Source: Glycocaulis sp050485565 (GTDB taxonomy: Bacteria; Pseudomonadota; Alphaproteobacteria; Caulobacterales; Maricaulaceae). Taken from it: 52,793 nt of DNA. A program made the translations under genes and the position numbers. Below the pieces are notes generated by a model. That model ran no database searches. It worked only from the letters and a program-made list of their open reading frames with translations, and was not told where the DNA came from. Where the stretch lies: the NCBI RefSeq assembly GCF_050485565.1, contig NZ_JBJHBQ010000015.1, positions 1 to 52,793 on the forward strand. Reading direction: 5' to 3'. Shown here piece after piece: positions 26,823 to 35,079 of this stretch; the stretch's first letter is position 1; every line of letters begins with the position of its first letter.

Positions 26823-27860
26823 TTATTCGGTCACCGGCGTGACAGAGCGCGTGGCGGTCTGCTCCAGCGTACGTGTCATGCGCTCATACGCATCCCCGCT
26901 CACCACAAACCAGAACCCCTCCACATGGCGGCGCAGGGTTGATGCCTCGTCCATCACATCGTGATTGCTGGCCTCCACGCTGATCTGCGCGCGGATGGCG
27001 CCCTCGTCGCGGAAAAAGCGGTACTCATAGACCAGCCCGTCAAAGGTCGATGCCCGGTGAAGCGCTATCGGCGCGCCTGCATCATCATCCGCTTCACCCA
27101 CATCGCGAAAGCGCACGCGCGCGCCGGCATTGGCCACACCGTTGGCGGCCCCGGCGGTGATGAGCTGCCATGTGCGCGGGCTGGCAAGGTCGAAATTGCG
27201 CGTTGCCGGGCTTTCGCGTTCGAGAATATAGGCCGGGCCGCTTTCCGGCACGATATAGGCCCGCGCAATGCGCGACGGCTCCAGATTGAAGAAATCAAGG
27301 CCCAGCCAGCGCCCCGGATCGGCAATGTCCGGCAGGCTGCCCTCAACGGCAAAGGCGCGCTCCTGCCTGCCGGTGCGGATATAGAGCCGGTCATCCCCGC
27401 GCGTATCGCCCACGATCAGCGAGGCGAGCCTGTTGCCATCCGCGTCGGTGATGACAAGGCTGGTGCCGGACCCGCCAAGGGCCGGATCATCCAGACCCAG
27501 CCGGTCAAACCGGGCCGGATCCTGGGTCAGCGCAGCCGTGTAGCTCAGCGATGACAATCCAGCATCCAGCTCGGCGAGATGCTCGGCGCGCACCGGATAG
27601 TTTCCGCGTGATGGCATGGTCCAGCCATTCTCTGTCCGCTCCATCCGGAACAGGGTGTCAGATGTGATGATCTCGATACCCGCAGCGCGGCCCGCCATGT
27701 CGCTCCAGCCGGGCAGAACCGGGCCGGACACGTCCCGGCGCGCATCACGCAAGGCATCGCTGACAAGGGCTGCGCTGCCCAGGACCAGAAGCACGAAGCC
27801 GCTAAGAGCGACAATAAAGGCGCGCCGGGCGCGGCGGCCAAACAGGCGGTATCGTATCAT
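26823..27860 (-). CDS. DUF4340 protein of GldG-type ABC operon
   Basis: A 345-residue protein with one N-terminal membrane anchor (about 14-33, AFIVALSGFVLLVLGSAALV) and a periplasmic body with repeated beta segments typical of DUF4340 (DTLFRMERTENGWTMPSRGN, then LGLDDPALGGSGTSLVITDA). DUF4340 genes commonly follow a GldG-like gene. It is the last of four genes joined by four-base ATGA overlaps, implying a fixed complex. Biochemical role unknown. Confidence 0.85.
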   Translation of the reverse strand: MIRYRLFGRRARRAFIVALSGFVLLVLGSAALVSDALRDARRDVSGPVLPGWSDMAGRAAGIEIITSDTLFRMERTENGWTMPSRGNYPVRAEHLAELDAGLSSLSYTAALTQDPARFDRLGLDDPALGGSGTSLVITDADGNRLASLIVGDTRGDDRLYIRTGRQERAFAVEGSLPDIADPGRWLGLDFFNLEPSRIARAYIVPESGPAYILERESPATRNFDLASPRTWQLITAGAANGVANAGARVRFRDVGEADDDAGAPIALHRASTFDGLVYEYRFFRDEGAIRAQISVEASNHDVMDEASTLRRHVEGFWFVVSGDAYERMTRTLEQTATRSVTPVTE

Positions 27861-29695
27861 GTGCGCCGCCTCCGCCGGATCAGGGTGGTCACGACGGCCA
27901 TCACGATGACCAGCAGAGGCGGCACCCAGATGGTCCAGAACTGCAGCCGGTTTTCCAGGGCCACGATTTCACGCCTGAAGCCGCGCTCCACATCGCGCAA
28001 GGCGGCGCGGGCCGCGACGATGCGTTCCCTCAAGGCGTCGGCGCGTGCAGCGCTTGCAGCCCCGGCCCCGCCCAGCGTGGAAGCCTCCCCGGCAGCGCTC
28101 AGGCGGGCCAGAGACCCTTCGGCATCGGCCAGCTCCGCGCGCAGCCCGTCCTGCAGTTCGCGAAAGCGTGTTTCCGCTTCGGCGCGCAGGGCTTCCACGC
28201 GCACCATGGGCCGGGCCGATCCGCTGCGAGAGCGCAGATTGACCAGGGCCGGATCACCCGCCAGCGTGTCAGCAAGGTTCAGCATCAGCGCCAGATTGTC
28301 GGCGACCATCTGGTCTCCGCTCACCCCGTCAGCGCGCAGATAGAAGGCAGGGTCCAGCCAGTCCGCATCAGCGATGACGATGATTTCTGCCTGCGCGGGG
28401 CCCTCGATATGCGCCGATGCCTCAAAGCGGATCTCACCGGCAGGCGGGCCATCAGGAAAGGCGGTGGTGATGGGACCGGACAGCTGCGCGGCCAGTGTCA
28501 GCGGCGCATTGCTGTCTGGCGCATAATCACGCTGCAGAGCGTCCGGCGAGGGCGAGGTCGCCGCGATATCGCCGTCCATGCGCGCCCCGTCCTGCCCGGT
28601 CACGATAAGCGGATTGAAGATCGCCTCTCCGCCCAGCGGTTCGAGCAGGCCCGGCGAGCCGAAATTCACCCCTTGCGACAGGGCTGAGGTTGCCGGCATC
28701 GCGTCGGACAGGCCAGAGGGCGGCACCGAGAACCAGAGCGGATAGGCGCGCGTGCGGGTGCGCCCAGCCTCGCTGACCTGAACGGGCAGGCCATGTTCGC
28801 GATCCATCGCCACATAGCTTGGATCATAGCCGACCCCCCAGCGCGTCAGCAGGCGCGGCAGGCGCGAGGTGCGCAGCGCATTGACCGGCGGCAAGCCGTC
28901 CGGCCCGGTACGCAGTGCCAGATGGGCCAGCGGGTCCAGCGCGGCCAGCACGCGGCCCCGGCGCAGCGCAAACTGGTCGGTAAGGTAAAGCTGCTCCTCG
29001 GTCAGGTTGGGCGGGTGCAGGAGGAAGAGCGCGTCCGCATCGGGAATGGCGGTGAAACGCTCATCCAGCCAGCGCACATCATAGGTCTGCGCCAGCGCAT
29101 CGATGATCGGATTGGCTGAGCGTCCATCCGGTCCCGGCGCGAAGGGCAGGGAGGAGATGACGGCTATGACGGGGGTACGCGCGCGCTCCAGCTCGGCGAT
29201 CACCCGGACGATCTCGTATTCCAGCCGGGCTTCTTCTGCCGGATCGAAAAAGGCGATGATGCGCGTTCCATCCAGCGTGTTGGTGCCGGTCAGGCCAAAG
29301 AAAAGCTGTCCGCCATCTTCGGTTGGCACCGCTTCAAGACCGGCGGCGATGGCCGCGTCCTCTGCCGGGCTGAAAGGCTGCGGGTCAATCTCGGAAAGCT
29401 GGATGCGTCCGCCAGAGCGGGCCGCGACACCGCGCAAAAGCTCGCGTACGCGCGCTCCATAGGCCCGCAGCGCCGGATAGCGTGCGGCTGCTCCACGCGA
29501 ATAGTAGAAATTCAGCGCGACCGGCTCTTCCAGCCGGTTGATGACCTCAATCGTGCCGGGACTGAGCCGGTAGAGCCGCCCCTCGGTCAGATCAAGGCGC
29601 ACGCCATCGGCAAACACGCCTGCCAGCAGGTTCAGGCCGACAAAGCCTGCCACCAGCCCGGAGGTGACGAGCGCGAGAAGCCGTGCCGGGTTCAT
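27857..29695 (-). CDS. GldG-like ABC-associated periplasmic protein
   Basis: 612 residues: one N-terminal membrane helix (7-29), a large extracytoplasmic domain and a C-terminal helix (about 583-606) ending in RRRRRT. GldG-family blocks include LDLTEGRLYRLSPGTIEVIN near 34 and PVALNFYYSR, with a DALFLLHPPNLTEEQLYLTD block near 223. A coiled-coil region (about 500-580) precedes the last helix. In Bacteroidetes GldG works with GldA/GldF in gliding; in proteobacteria such operons have no settled function. It overlaps both neighbours by four bases. Confidence 0.87.
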   Translation of the reverse strand: MNPARLLALVTSGLVAGFVGLNLLAGVFADGVRLDLTEGRLYRLSPGTIEVINRLEEPVALNFYYSRGAAARYPALRAYGARVRELLRGVAARSGGRIQLSEIDPQPFSPAEDAAIAAGLEAVPTEDGGQLFFGLTGTNTLDGTRIIAFFDPAEEARLEYEIVRVIAELERARTPVIAVISSLPFAPGPDGRSANPIIDALAQTYDVRWLDERFTAIPDADALFLLHPPNLTEEQLYLTDQFALRRGRVLAALDPLAHLALRTGPDGLPPVNALRTSRLPRLLTRWGVGYDPSYVAMDREHGLPVQVSEAGRTRTRAYPLWFSVPPSGLSDAMPATSALSQGVNFGSPGLLEPLGGEAIFNPLIVTGQDGARMDGDIAATSPSPDALQRDYAPDSNAPLTLAAQLSGPITTAFPDGPPAGEIRFEASAHIEGPAQAEIIVIADADWLDPAFYLRADGVSGDQMVADNLALMLNLADTLAGDPALVNLRSRSGSARPMVRVEALRAEAETRFRELQDGLRAELADAEGSLARLSAAGEASTLGGAGAASAARADALRERIVAARAALRDVERGFRREIVALENRLQFWTIWVPPLLVIVMAVVTTLIRRRRRT

Positions 29696-30432
29696 CGTCC
29701 GCCTCCGCGCCGCGTGTCGATCAGCGCCATGGCCAGCGCTAGGCCCGTTGCGATGAGCGAGAGGAAATAGATGAGATCGGCCAGGCTGATAACGCCGCGC
29801 CGCAGCGAGTCAAAGCGTGACAGGGCCGACAGGCCGGCCATCGCCTCGGCAAACACGCCCGGCAGATGCGCCGCCACCGCGTCCAGCACCAGCGGCAGGC
29901 CGGCAGCCGTCAGGATGAGACACACCCCCATGGCCAGCACGAAGGCGACCACCTGATTGGAGGTCGTCGCTGACAGGGCCTGCGAGATCGCCAGATAACC
30001 CCCGGCCAGAAGCAGCCCGCCAAAATACGCGGTGGCAATCGCGGCATTGTCCGGATGGCCGAGATAATTGACGGCCATCCATAAAGGGAAGGTCAGCGCC
30101 AGCGCCAGCGCCGCAAGGCTCCACGCGGCGAAGAACTTCGCCAGCGCCGCGGCCCATAGCGGTATCGGTGCGGCCAGCAGCATTTCCAGCGTTCCGGTCT
30201 CGCGCTCCTCGGCCCAGGCGCGCATGGCTAGCGCGGGCATCAGCACCATGAGAAGCCAGGGCAGGTAGTCAAACAGCGGGGTCAGATCGGCCCGGCCGGT
30301 ATCGAAAAGCCGGCCCACATGCCAGGCAAAGCTGGGCGCGGCGATGGCAAAGGCGGTCAGGAACACCCAGGCCAGCGGGGTTTCAAAATAGGCGGCAAGC
30401 TCGCGCCTGAAGACGGCCCACAGCGCGGTCAT
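29692..30432 (-). CDS. ABC-2 type permease (GldF-like)
   Basis: A 246-residue membrane protein with six helices. MTALWAVFRRELAAYFETPLA at the N-terminus and AEERETGTLEMLLAAPIP near residue 74 are hallmarks of ABC-2/GldF/NosY permeases. It pairs with the ATPase encoded immediately upstream; ATGA overlaps on both sides. Substrate unknown. Confidence 0.9.
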   Translation of the reverse strand: MTALWAVFRRELAAYFETPLAWVFLTAFAIAAPSFAWHVGRLFDTGRADLTPLFDYLPWLLMVLMPALAMRAWAEERETGTLEMLLAAPIPLWAAALAKFFAAWSLAALALALTFPLWMAVNYLGHPDNAAIATAYFGGLLLAGGYLAISQALSATTSNQVVAFVLAMGVCLILTAAGLPLVLDAVAAHLPGVFAEAMAGLSALSRFDSLRRGVISLADLIYFLSLIATGLALAMALIDTRRGGGR

Positions 30433-31196
30433 GCGGATGGCCTCTTGCGGCTGCGTTTCAGCTTTGCAGCCGATTGCTCGGCGCTATTGCCCGTCAGCAT
30501 CCGGAAGGCACCGGCAAGGCTCTGGTCGGGTGCGCTGCCAATCAGGCCGGCAGGCGTCGTATCGCTGACAATACGCCCGCCTGTGATGACAATCGCGCGT
30601 GTGCATATCGCCTCGACTTCATCGAGCAGATGGGTGGAGATCAATATGGTTTTCTCTGGCGCCATCATGCGGATCAGGGCGCGCACCCCGTCCTTCTGGT
30701 TGGGATCAAGCCCGTCGGTCGGCTCATCAAGGACGAGAACGGCCGGATCGTGGGCAATCGCGGCGGCCAAAGCGGCGCGGCGTTTAAAGCCTTTGGAGAG
30801 CATGCCGATGGGCCGGTTGGCGGCGTCGCCCATGCGCGCGCGCTCCAGCGCCAGCTCTGCCGCATCGCGCAGCGCCTTGCCGGTAAAGCCGCGCACACGC
30901 AGATGAAACCGGGTAAAGGCACGCGGCGTCATGGCCGGGTAAGCGGGCGCGCCTTCGGGCAGATAGCCAAGCGCGCTCTGGGCTGCGCGGCGCGCGCGCA
31001 CCACATCGTGGCCGGTAATCGCGGCTGCGCCGGAATCCGGCTCCAGACACCCGGTCAGCATGCGCATCGTGGTCGATTTGCCAGCCCCGTTCGGGCCGAG
31101 CAGGGCAACGACCTCGCCCTTGCCGGCCGAAAAGCTGATGCCATCGACCGCGCGCGTAGGGCCGAAATGCTTCACAAGGTCATGCGCGTCTATCAT
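30429..31196 (-). CDS. ABC transporter ATP-binding protein (GldA-like)
   Basis: About 256 residues. Walker A GPNGAGKSTT near residue 35, signature LSKGFKRRAALAAAI in place of the usual LSGGQ, Walker B VLVLDEPTDGLDPNQ, and a switch His in ISTHLLDEV. Drug-efflux/GldA-type ATPases often carry the LSKGF signature. Start ATG 31196 gives MIDAHDLVKHFGP, the normal beginning; a longer reading from 31244 adds 16 residues without similarity. First gene of the four-gene operon reading to 26823. Confidence 0.92.
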   Translation of the reverse strand: MIDAHDLVKHFGPTRAVDGISFSAGKGEVVALLGPNGAGKSTTMRMLTGCLEPDSGAAAITGHDVVRARRAAQSALGYLPEGAPAYPAMTPRAFTRFHLRVRGFTGKALRDAAELALERARMGDAANRPIGMLSKGFKRRAALAAAIAHDPAVLVLDEPTDGLDPNQKDGVRALIRMMAPEKTILISTHLLDEVEAICTRAIVITGGRIVSDTTPAGLIGSAPDQSLAGAFRMLTGNSAEQSAAKLKRSRKRPSA

Positions 31197-31525
31197 GGGG
31201 CGGGCAAGAACCAGGTCGCAGGAAAAACGAGGAAGCAAAGCCATAGCGCGCCTGACGCGCCGCGGCTAGCCGCTCGGTGATGCTGGCGCGCAAGATACTG
31301 GAAAAAAGGGTGTACCGGCCAGCCCGGCAAGCCCGGATCCGGGGGGCTGGGGGGGCTGAAATCCAGATCAGGCTTGATTGCCCGGAACCGGCCGGCAAGC
31401 TCAAAATGCGCACGCGGTGCGGCGCGCGGACGGCGGGAATAAGGCGGGACTGTGGCAGCGCATGAAATCTTTGTAAGTCAGCGCGAATTCCCCCAAGCTG
31501 GGCTTTCCGCAATCTGGACACCGGC
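31197..31525. other. Intergenic divergent promoter region with long G-runs
   Basis: About 330 bases between the divergent ABC operon and the DUF2794 gene. It must hold both promoters, but no clear consensus pair is seen. Notable is a G6-CT-G7 run at 31341-31355 that could form a G-quadruplex on the plus strand. No open frame here looks like a gene. Confidence 0.5.
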
Positions 31526-31852
31526 ATGACACCACTGGACGCGCAAGCCTCAAGCCCGAAGGTGATGTTTGATCGCCGCGAGCTGGATACGATTTTGCGT
31601 GTCTATGGCATGATGGTGGCGGCGGGCGAATGGCGCGATTACGCCATTGACGGGCTCAAGGACCGGGCGGAATTTTCCGTCTTCCGCCACGCCGCCGAAT
31701 TTCCGCTCTACCGTATCGTCAAGACGCCCGCCGACGCGCGAAAGCAGGGCGCGTGGAAGATCGTCTCGGCCACCGGCGTCATCCTCAAGCGCGGGCATGA
31801 GCTGCATCTGGTGCTGAAGCTTTTCGACAAGGCGCGGCTAAGGCTGGCGTGA
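31526..31852 (+). CDS. DUF2794 protein
   Basis: A 108-residue cytosolic protein of the alphaproteobacterial DUF2794 family. Typical blocks: VMFDRRELDTILRVYGMMVA (13-32), EWRDYAIDGLKDRAEFSVFR and PLYRIVKTPADARKQGAWKI. No function is known. It has no hydrophobic segment. It stands alone between a divergent promoter region and a palindromic repeat. Confidence 0.88.
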   Translation: MTPLDAQASSPKVMFDRRELDTILRVYGMMVAAGEWRDYAIDGLKDRAEFSVFRHAAEFPLYRIVKTPADARKQGAWKIVSATGVILKRGHELHLVLKLFDKARLRLA

Positions 31853-31874
31853 GGGACAGTTTCACCCTTCCTTC

Positions 31875-32066
31875 TGTCATCCTCCGGCCGCGTAGCGGTC
31901 CGGGGGACCCATGCCTCTTTTAGTTCCGCAACGCATCCGCGTTGCGATGTTCCGCGAAAAGTCGCGGGCGCACAGTCGCGCTCTTCGGACCGCGAAGCGG
32001 TCCGCAAGGAGCCCGCTAGCTCGAAGCTCTCAGGCATGGGTGGCCCGGACAAGCCGGGCCATGACA
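31875..32066. repeat. Nested palindromic repeat element
   Basis: The outer ends are inverted (TGTCAT at 31875 and ATGACA at 32061). Inside lie an inverted pair CCCATGCCT (31908) / AGGCATGGG (32032) and three compact perfect hairpins: GCAACGC-ATCC-GCGTTGC (31928-31945), GGACCGC-GAA-GCGGTCC (31987-32003) and GGCCCGG-ACAAG-CCGGGCC (32042-32060). The whole could extrude as a cruciform or fold as a branched RNA. It looks like a dispersed mobile palindromic element. Copy number in the genome is not visible from this window. Confidence 0.65.
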
Positions 32067-32079
32067 ACAGTTCGGCAAC

Positions 32080-32109
32080 AAAAAACGCCCCGGCCAGATG
32101 ACCGGGGCG
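32080..32109 (-). terminator. Rho-independent terminator of the Bax-1 gene
   Basis: On the minus strand a perfect eight-base GC stem (CGCCCCGG / CCGGGGCG, loop of eight) is followed by six T residues, 28 bases after the stop of the Bax-inhibitor-1 gene. This is a textbook intrinsic terminator. Confidence 0.9.
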
Positions 32110-32136
32110 CTTTCATGTTCGAAAGGCGTTTGAAGC

Positions 32137-32907
32137 CTAGTCGCGATTGCCCAGCAGCATCAGCATGACCTGGAACATGTTCACGAAGGCGATGTAGAGG
32201 TTCAGCGCGCCGTAATTGGTCATCACGGCCATGGAGCGCTGGTCGCCTGCAATGCTGGCATAGGTCAGCTTCAGGCTTTGCGTCTGCCAGGCGGTCACGC
32301 CTGCCATCAGCACCAGCACGGCCAGCTGGATAATCATTTCCATGCCGCTCGACTGGATGAAGAAGCTGTTGATGATGCCGATGGCGAGCACGCCCAGCAC
32401 ACCCATGAAGAGGAAGACGCGCAAGGGCTGCAGGTTCGTCTTCGTGGTGTAGCCATAGAGCGACAGGCCCAGGAAGGCCGCTGCCGTGATGGCAAAGGCC
32501 TGCGCGATGGTACCGAAGCTGATGTTCAGCGTCGTGCCCGACATGGTTTCTCCGGTAACGCCCGACAGGGCGAGCGCCACCCAGATGGACAGGCCCGAAC
32601 CGATCAGCGCGACAATGGCCCAGTAGAGCACGGCCGATCCGATGGGGGACGGGTTACGCATGAAGAACATCGAGCCGAACAGGAGCGCGATGGGGCCGAA
32701 CTGGACGATGAAGATCAGCGGCGGGGTCAGCACGGCCTGTGTCAGGGCCGGAATGGCCGCACTGCCGATCAGGAAGGCCAGCGCGCCTGACACAAGAAGG
32801 CCAAGGGCCATCTTGTTGTAGACGCCCAGCATGAAGCTGCGAAGCCCGGCATCGACAGATGTGTCGAGCGTGCCTGCGCCATAGGCGGGTCTGGAAAACT
32901 GGTTCAT
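32137..32907 (-). CDS. Bax inhibitor-1 / YccA-family membrane protein
   Basis: 256 residues, seven hydrophobic helices. The opening RSFMLGVYNKMALGLLVSGA and the C-terminal block AVLVLMAGVTAWQTQSLKLT followed by GALNLYIAFVNMFQVMLMLL are those of the BI-1 family; bacterial members act as pH-sensitive calcium leak channels or as FtsH partners (YccA). The start at ATG 32907 removes an 18-residue extension with no support. A strong terminator follows. Confidence 0.93.
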   Translation of the reverse strand: MNQFSRPAYGAGTLDTSVDAGLRSFMLGVYNKMALGLLVSGALAFLIGSAAIPALTQAVLTPPLIFIVQFGPIALLFGSMFFMRNPSPIGSAVLYWAIVALIGSGLSIWVALALSGVTGETMSGTTLNISFGTIAQAFAITAAAFLGLSLYGYTTKTNLQPLRVFLFMGVLGVLAIGIINSFFIQSSGMEMIIQLAVLVLMAGVTAWQTQSLKLTYASIAGDQRSMAVMTNYGALNLYIAFVNMFQVMLMLLGNRD

Positions 32908-33000
32908 GGGTGTCTCACTAACCTCATTGCAACAAGGAGAAGCGGACGGGTGCGAAGGCACCCACGCTTGCAGCTATATATCAGGCGGAAGGGCGTGTGT

Positions 33001-33145
33001 TTCAAGGGAAACCGGTCTGACAAGCTGCGTCAGGCGGCCCCGGCGCTCAGCGCCGCAAGGGCGACCGCCCGCCCGAGCCTATGCGAGGAGCGAAGCCCGG
33101 ATGGGCTGAGCTTCAAGAGAAACTGTGTCAGGCGGCGTGGCGCTC
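33001..33145. repeat. Imperfect direct repeat at trmB 3' end
   Basis: TTCAAGGGAAAC ... TCAGGCGGC..GGCGCTC at 33001-33048 recurs as TTCAAGAGAAAC ... TCAGGCGGC..GGCGCTC at 33112-33145, where it covers the last codons and stop of trmB. The first copy may be a remnant of a local duplication. A short GAAGC/GCTTC stem at about 33091-33115 lies between them. No gene was seen in 32908-33127. Confidence 0.45.
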
Positions 33146-33817
33146 GAAATCCATGAAGACCGGATCAATGTCACCGAGATGCTTGGACTGGTAGCGCGTC
33201 GTGATGTGATCGGACGGCGCGACACGCCAGTCATCAGCGCGGGCGGCCGTCCATTGAAGCTCCGGCACCTCCAGCAATAGCGGCAGCGCCCAGTCGGCAT
33301 AGACGCGCACATCGGTGGCCACTCTCAGCCGTCCGCCCGGTTTCAGGATGCGCGAGAGCTGGGCCGCCGTGTCTGCCTGCACGAAGCGCCGGAAGGCGTG
33401 GCGCTTTTTCGGCCACGGATCAGGAAAGAGCAGAAAGACCCGGTCAAAGCTCGCATCGGGCATGCGTTCGATCTCATCACGCGCATCGGCGCGCTTCACG
33501 CGTACATTTGCAAGGCCCTGCTCCTCAATGCCGGTCAGCGCCTTGGCCACGCCGTTGAGGAAGGGCTCGATCCCGATAAAGCCGGTATCGGATGCGCGTG
33601 CAGCCTGTCCGATCAGATGCTCGGACGCACCAAACCCGATCTCCAGCACGTGGGAGGCAAAGCCCGGCAGCAGGGTCTGCGGATCAACCGCGCCCTCATC
33701 GGCCCAGCTAAGCCCCGGCAGCATCGTATCGACCAGATGCTGCTGGCGTGCCGACAGGGCATGGCCCTTGGCCCGCCCGTAAAGGCGCCGGGAGGAGGCG
33801 GGCTTTTCCTCGCTCAT
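33128..33817 (-). CDS. trmB: TrmB, tRNA (guanine-N7)-methyltransferase
   Basis: About 229 residues. SAM-binding block LEIGFGASEHLIGQA, then FIGIEPFLNGVAKAL, and the catalytic VFLLFPDPWPKKRHAFRRFV region typical of TrmB, which makes m7G46 in tRNA. The C-terminal TRYQSKHLGDIDPVF is also conserved. Start: ATG at 33817 is preferred over an in-frame TTG at 33829 that overlaps metK. AAGGG lies about 14 bases upstream. It directly follows metK, which supplies its SAM. Confidence 0.95.
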   Translation of the reverse strand: MSEEKPASSRRLYGRAKGHALSARQQHLVDTMLPGLSWADEGAVDPQTLLPGFASHVLEIGFGASEHLIGQAARASDTGFIGIEPFLNGVAKALTGIEEQGLANVRVKRADARDEIERMPDASFDRVFLLFPDPWPKKRHAFRRFVQADTAAQLSRILKPGGRLRVATDVRVYADWALPLLLEVPELQWTAARADDWRVAPSDHITTRYQSKHLGDIDPVFMDFERHAA

Positions 33818-33821
33818 GGCG

Positions 33822-35006
33822 TCAGGCAAGGCCCTTGAGCTGGTCTACAAGATCGGTCTTCTCCCAGGAGAAGCCGCCATCAGCGTCCGGCGTGCGGCCG
33901 AAATGGCCATAGGCCGCCGTGCGCGCATAGATGGGTTTGTTCAGCTGGAGATGGGTGCGGATGCCGCGCGGCGACAGATTCATCAGCTGCGGCAGGGCGC
34001 TTTCCAGCCTGGCTTCATCGATCTGCCCGGTGCCGTGCAGATCGACATAGACTGCCAGAGGCTTGGCCACACCGATGGCATAGGCGAGCTGGATGGTGCA
34101 TTTGCGCGCCAGACCCGCAGCCACGACATTCTTGGCCAGATAGCGCGCCGCATAGGCCGCCGAGCGGTCCACCTTGGTCGGGTCCTTGCCGGAGAACGCG
34201 CCGCCGCCATGGGGCGCGGCCCCGCCATAGGTGTCCACGATGATCTTGCGGCCCGTCAGGCCGGCATCGCCATCCGGTCCGCCAATGACGAACTTGCCGG
34301 TCGGGTTCACGTAGAACTCGTCCTCTGGCGGGAACCAGCCCTCGGGCAGCACCGATTTCACAACCGGGCGCACCAGCTCGCGCACCTCATCAAGAGAGGT
34401 GGAGGCGGTGTGCTGGGTGGAGACAACTACCGACGTCACGCCCACCGGCTGGCCATTCTCATAGCGCAGGGAAACCTGTGATTTGGCGTCCGGCTCGAAC
34501 TGCTTGACCGCGCCGGTTTTACGAAGGCGGGCCATCTCTTTGAGGATCTGGTGGGAGTAGAGGATGGGCGCCGGCATCAGTTCGGGCGTCTCGTCGGTGG
34601 CAAAGCCGAACATGATGCCCTGATCGCCCGCGCCTTCCTCGGTGTAGGAGCCTGTGCCTTCATCCACACCGGCGGCGATGTCGGCGGATTGTTCGTGAAG
34701 ATAGTTGGAGAACTCGGCCGTTTCCCAGTGGAAGCCGTCCTGCTCGTAGCCGATATCCTTCACCGCTGCGCGCACGGCGGCCTCGATCTCGTCACCGGAG
34801 ATGTCATTGGCGCTGCGCACCTCGCCAGCCAGAACAATCCGGTTGGTCGTGGTCAGCGTTTCGCACGCCACACGCGCAACCGGGTCGCTGGCAAGATAGA
34901 GGTCAACAATCGTGTCGGAGATACGGTCGCATACCTTGTCAGGATGCCCCTCCGAAACACTCTCGCTGGTAAAGATATAGGATGAACGCGCCACAAATGA
35001 CCTCAT
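33822..35006 (-). CDS. metK: MetK, S-adenosylmethionine synthase
   Basis: A 394-residue enzyme making SAM from methionine and ATP. SYIFTSESVSEGHPDKVCDR (residues 9-28) holds the ATP/Mg site, then GAGDQGIMFGFATDETPELM near 130, and GGAAPHGGGAFSGKDPTKVDR near 256 closes the active site. Start ATG 35006 has AAGGA nine bases upstream, but both are within an AU-rich hairpin (see 35005-35024). It lies between the xre and trmB genes. Confidence 0.97.
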   Translation of the reverse strand: MRSFVARSSYIFTSESVSEGHPDKVCDRISDTIVDLYLASDPVARVACETLTTTNRIVLAGEVRSANDISGDEIEAAVRAAVKDIGYEQDGFHWETAEFSNYLHEQSADIAAGVDEGTGSYTEEGAGDQGIMFGFATDETPELMPAPILYSHQILKEMARLRKTGAVKQFEPDAKSQVSLRYENGQPVGVTSVVVSTQHTASTSLDEVRELVRPVVKSVLPEGWFPPEDEFYVNPTGKFVIGGPDGDAGLTGRKIIVDTYGGAAPHGGGAFSGKDPTKVDRSAAYAARYLAKNVVAAGLARKCTIQLAYAIGVAKPLAVYVDLHGTGQIDEARLESALPQLMNLSPRGIRTHLQLNKPIYARTAAYGHFGRTPDADGGFSWEKTDLVDQLKGLA

Positions 35007-35024
35007 ATAAAGCTTCCTTTATAT
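35005..35024 (-). promoter_or_regulatory. Translation-occluding hairpin over metK RBS and start
   Basis: In the mRNA, AUAUAAAG pairs perfectly with CUUUAUAU across a GAAG loop. The AAGGA ribosome-binding site occupies the 5' arm and loop, and the first two bases of the AUG close the stem. An upstream GGUCUUUAAGC (about 35031-35041) could compete for the same UAAAG. SAM-synthase genes are often regulated by small riboswitches in alphaproteobacteria, but I cannot match a known class. Confidence 0.6.
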
Positions 35025-35079
35025 GCGGGCTTAAAGACCATCTGGGCCGCGAACGCAAGCGGGGAAGTGTGTACCCGCC

